This document shows, piece after piece, positions 61,607-64,000 of a stretch of DNA of 64,000 nucleotides. The stretch is from Pseudomonas sp. 10-1B (GTDB lineage: Bacteria > Pseudomonadota > Gammaproteobacteria > Pseudomonadales > Pseudomonadaceae). The translations under genes and the position numbers were made by a program. Numbering within the stretch: position 1 is the first letter of the stretch; each line of letters starts with the position of its first letter. The notes beneath the pieces are model-generated. The model was given only the letters and a program-made list of their open reading frames with translations, did not search any database and was not told the DNA's origin. The stretch lies in the NCBI RefSeq assembly GCF_000935045.1, contig NZ_JYKS01000007.1, forward strand, positions 124,001 through 188,000, written 5' to 3'.

Positions 61607-62755
61607 TTACGCCATAACCGCTGGCAACTGGCGATTCAACGCCAGCTTTTCCATCACCGCCGCCCCGGTCAGGGCGTAGCCCAGCAGTTTGCCGTCGGCA
61701 TCAAGGCACAGCACCTTGAGGTCACTGCCCTGCCCCTCTACCTGCCAGTTGCCTTCGTGGCCCTGTGGCGGTGGCGAGACCACCAGCGGGCAGGCCGGGG
61801 TTTTCACGGTGATCGGCATCGGCCCGTAGGCAACCGCCGTCGGCTTTCCAGCCAGGGTTTGCGCCAAGGCCCGGGCACAACTCATCAGCGGCATCACATA
61901 CAGCAGGTTGATGCCATCGACTTCGGCACAGTCGCCAAGGGCGAAGATATTGGCATGAGAGGTTCGTAACTCGCGATCGACGCAGACCCCGCGATTGGTC
62001 TGCAAGCCGGCTGCGGCGGCCAGATCGGTGCGCGGGCGCAGGCCGATGGCTGAAACCACCAGGTCGCAGGCGATCACACTGCCATCCGACAGGTGCGCCT
62101 CCAGGCCGCTATCCACCTGCTGCAGACGGGTCAGCACCGGGCCCAGATGAAAGCGCACGCCCAGGCCTTCCAGCCCGCCCTGCACCGCCGAAGCCGCGGC
62201 CGGGTGCAGCAGGGTCGGCATGACCTGCTCGCACGGCGCGACCACGTCGACCTGGAAACCGCCCTGGCTCATGTCGTTGGCGAATTCGCAGCCGATCAGG
62301 CCGGCACCGAGGATCAACACGCGCTGTTTGCCGACGGCAGCGGCACGGAAGCGCGCGTAGTCTTCGAGGTCGTTGATCGGGAATACCAGGTGGCCGCCAT
62401 CGCCTTCGATCGGCACTTGCACGGTCTGCGCGCCCCAGGCCAGCACCAGGTCACGGTATGCCACCGCCTCTTCGCCGATCCACAGGCGTTTGTGGCCCGG
62501 GTCGATACCGCTGATACGGGTATGGGTGCGGATCTCGGCGTTCAGTTGCTCGGCCATGGCGCCCGGCTCGGCCATGCACAGGCCATCGGCATCCTTGCGC
62601 TTGGCAAAACCCATGGAGAGCATGGGCTTGGAGTAGGAACGACCGTCATCGGCAGTGATCAGCAGCAGCGGCGTCTGCGCATCGAGCTTGCGAAATTCAC
62701 GGGCCAGGTTGTAGCCAGCAAGGCCGGTACCGATGATAACCACAGGGGACGTCAT
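61607..62755 (-). CDS. rubredoxin-NAD(+) reductase
   Basis: A 382-aa FAD enzyme passing electrons from NADH to rubredoxin, for alkane hydroxylation or oxidative stress. It shows the FAD loop [18 protein letters not shown], a second nucleotide loop [16 protein letters not shown] and the late FAD motif [12 protein letters not shown]. It starts 16 nt behind rubredoxin on the same strand. Confidence 0.94.
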   Translation of the reverse strand: MTSPVVIIGTGLAGYNLAREFRKLDAQTPLLLITADDGRSYSKPMLSMGFAKRKDADGLCMAEPGAMAEQLNAEIRTHTRISGIDPGHKRLWIGEEAVAYRDLVLAWGAQTVQVPIEGDGGHLVFPINDLEDYARFRAAAVGKQRVLILGAGLIGCEFANDMSQGGFQVDVVAPCEQVMPTLLHPAAASAVQGGLEGLGVRFHLGPVLTRLQQVDSGLEAHLSDGSVIACDLVVSAIGLRPRTDLAAAAGLQTNRGVCVDRELRTSHANIFALGDCAEVDGINLLYVMPLMSCARALAQTLAGKPTAVAYGPMPITVKTPACPLVVSPPPQGHEGNWQVEGQGSDLKVLCLDADGKLLGYALTGAAVMEKLALNRQLPAVMA

Positions 62756-62771
62756 GTCGTGCTTGCCTCGC

Positions 62772-62939
62772 TTAGCCGATGGAGATCATTTCAAAATCGC
62801 TTTTGCCGACACCGCAGTCGGGGCACAGCCAGTCTTCAGGCACATCTTCCCAACGAGTGCCGGGGGCGATGCCGTCGTCGGGCCAGCCTTCGGCTTCGTC
62901 GTAGATCAGGCCGCAGACAATACATTGCCACTTTTTCAT
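62772..62939 (-). CDS. rubredoxin (55 aa)
   Basis: ATG (62937-62939) to TAA (62772-62774). A small Fe(Cys)4 electron carrier with the two clamps CIVCG (Cys 6, 9) and CPDCG (Cys 39, 42) and the core [19 protein letters not shown]. It is the upstream partner of the reductase gene. Confidence 0.96.
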   Translation of the reverse strand: MKKWQCIVCGLIYDEAEGWPDDGIAPGTRWEDVPEDWLCPDCGVGKSDFEMISIG

Positions 62940-62986
62940 GGGGGTGGATTTCCTCGGTTCAGGCTAGGGCTTTGTGTTGCTGCTGA

Positions 62987-63070
62987 TGGCCTCTTCGCGG
63001 GTGAACCCGCTCCTACAGGTACTCCACAGGTCTTGAGGGTGTGGGAGCGGGTTCACCCGCGAAGAAGCCA
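62987..63070. repeat. REP pair 7 (inverted)
   Basis: TTCGCGGGTGAACCCGCTCC and the opposed GGAGCGGGTTCACCCGCGAA between rubredoxin and ubiC. Confidence 0.85.
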
Positions 63071-63176
63071 GCGCGCAATTCTTGGGGGCTTTGTAGCGGC
63101 CCTGCCAGCAGTATGCAAGCAGTCGGGGCAATCATGCTAAGCTCGCCGCCTCTCTGGTTGTAACAAGCAGACCGAC

Positions 63177-63734
63177 GTGTCGTACGAATCCCCGCAAGCA
63201 GCCGCTGTCGCGTGGCTGCCGTATTCACGGCTGGCGACCGACATCGACCAGCCCACCCTTGACTGGCTGTTCGACGAGGGCTCGCTGACCCGCCGCCTGA
63301 CCCGCCTGTCCCATGATCACTTTTCCGTCACCCCGCTGTTCGAGGGCTGGCAACCGCTGCGCGATGACGAATGCCAAGCGCTGGGCATCGCTGCCGGTGC
63401 CGAGGGCTGGGTGCGCGAGGTATACCTGCGCGGCCATGGCCAGCCGTGGGTGTTCGCCCGCAGTGTCGCCAGCCGCAGCGCCCTGGAGCGCGGCGGCCTG
63501 GACCTGGAAACCCTGGGCAGCCGCTCGCTGGGCGAGTTGCTGTTCTGCGACCAGGCTTTCATCCGCCACCCCATCGAAGTGTGCAGTTATCCACAGCTCT
63601 GGCTGCCGACCGAAGCCGCCCACGCGGCGCTTTGGGGTCGCCGCTCACGCTTTGAACGTGGCGGCCTGGAGCTGCTGGTGGCAGAAGTGTTCCTGCCGGC
63701 ATTGTGGCAAGCGGCCAAGGAGGAAAACCGCTGA
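63177..63734 (+). CDS. ubiC: chorismate--pyruvate lyase
   Basis: A 185-aa enzyme converting chorismate to 4-hydroxybenzoate, the first step of ubiquinone synthesis. It shows [35 protein letters not shown] and a late Glu (LVAEVFLP). The GTG at 63177 is the start; no strong ribosome binding site is seen. Its last base overlaps the ubiA ATG. Confidence 0.94.
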   Translation: MSYESPQAAAVAWLPYSRLATDIDQPTLDWLFDEGSLTRRLTRLSHDHFSVTPLFEGWQPLRDDECQALGIAAGAEGWVREVYLRGHGQPWVFARSVASRSALERGGLDLETLGSRSLGELLFCDQAFIRHPIEVCSYPQLWLPTEAAHAALWGRRSRFERGGLELLVAEVFLPALWQAAKEENR

Positions 63735-64000
63735 TGTACCTGCAACTGCTCAAGGCGCTCAACAACCTGCACCCGCGGGCCTGGGACTTCGTCCAGCTCA
63801 GCCGCATGGACCGGCCGATCGGTATCTACCTGCTGCTGTGGCCGACCTTGTCGGCGGTGTGGATCGCCGGCAACGGTTCACCGACACTGGCCAATGTGTT
63901 GATCTTCGGTTTCGGCGTGGTGCTGATGCGCGCTGCGGGCTGCTGCATCAACGACTTTGCCGACCGCAAGGTGGACGGCCACGTCAAGCGCACCGCCGAC
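63734..64000 (+). CDS. ubiA: 4-hydroxybenzoate polyprenyltransferase, 5' part (cut by window end)
   Basis: The first 89 codons of UbiA, an inner-membrane prenyltransferase. [20 protein letters not shown] is followed by [20 protein letters not shown] and the first Asp-rich motif [14 protein letters not shown] couples it to ubiC. The rest lies beyond the window. Confidence 0.95.
   Translation, partial: MYLQLLKALNNLHPRAWDFVQLSRMDRPIGIYLLLWPTLSAVWIAGNGSPTLANVLIFGFGVVLMRAAGCCINDFADRKVDGHVKRTAD

Overview
The window looks like a chromosome segment of a Pseudomonas of the P. putida group. The right 30 kb (about 34.2-64.0 kb) carries the conserved gene order radC-coaBC-dut-algC-argB-pyrE-crc-rph-yicC-gmk ... 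rpoZ-spoT-ridA ... exbBD-tonB-oxyR-recG ... HU-rubredoxin reductase-rubredoxin-ubiC-ubiA. Its protein sequences are near-textbook for that genus, its GC is high, and seven paired P. putida-type REP palindromes sit between its genes. No such REP pair was seen in the left 34 kb.

The left part (1-33.7 kb) is an accessory heavy-metal region. It holds an EptA-like lipid A phosphoethanolamine transferase; a zinc-ribbon protein with CzcD (CDF exporter) and a DUF3147 protein; a CzcR/CzcS two-component system; a GtrA-GtrB-ArnT-like operon for sugar modification of the envelope; a LysR regulator and an OprO/P-type porin; a P1B-type Zn/Cd/Co ATPase; two DUF2790 periplasmic proteins; czcCBA (HME-RND efflux); an OprD-family porin; and a second, orphan CzcR-like regulator. 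From memory this order resembles the czc locus of P. putida KT2440, but here it borders radC. A 1.9 kb class C group II intron sits exactly behind the terminator of czcCBA. A lower-GC stretch follows (29.3-33.7 kb) with unassigned genes, including a three-gene overlapping operon with an alpha/beta-hydrolase. The region ends inside radC, whose 3' third (the JAMM metal-site half) is missing, so radC marks the island edge.

The strongest unlisted signal is a shared promoter layout: an inverted repeat of the form NTKWC-N6-GTAAT followed exactly 18 nt later by a degenerate -10 element (WTAKCN or close). It occurs in front of eptA, the first DUF2790 gene, a 73-aa secreted protein, the gtrA operon, czcC, oprD and an overlooked 49-aa ORF, with weaker copies near czcR, the second DUF2790 gene and around 8.1 kb. 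The repeat matches the spacing of the published CopR/cop box (CTGACA-N5-GTAAT), so a CzcR/CopR-type regulator probably drives efflux, porin and lipid A remodelling together. One of these promoters faces a ~165-nt RNA with three successive hairpins, the last a Rho-independent terminator placed just before a ribosome binding site. That RNA is either a new sRNA or a metal-responsive attenuator.

The core half covers coenzyme A, pyrimidine, arginine and sugar-phosphate metabolism, catabolite repression (crc), a gamma-glutamyl-polyamine-type cluster (permease, C26 amidase, glutamine synthetase-like ligase, LysR), the stringent response (spoT), TonB energy transduction, the oxidative stress regulator OxyR, RecG helicase, and entry into ubiquinone synthesis (ubiC, then ubiA cut by the window end).
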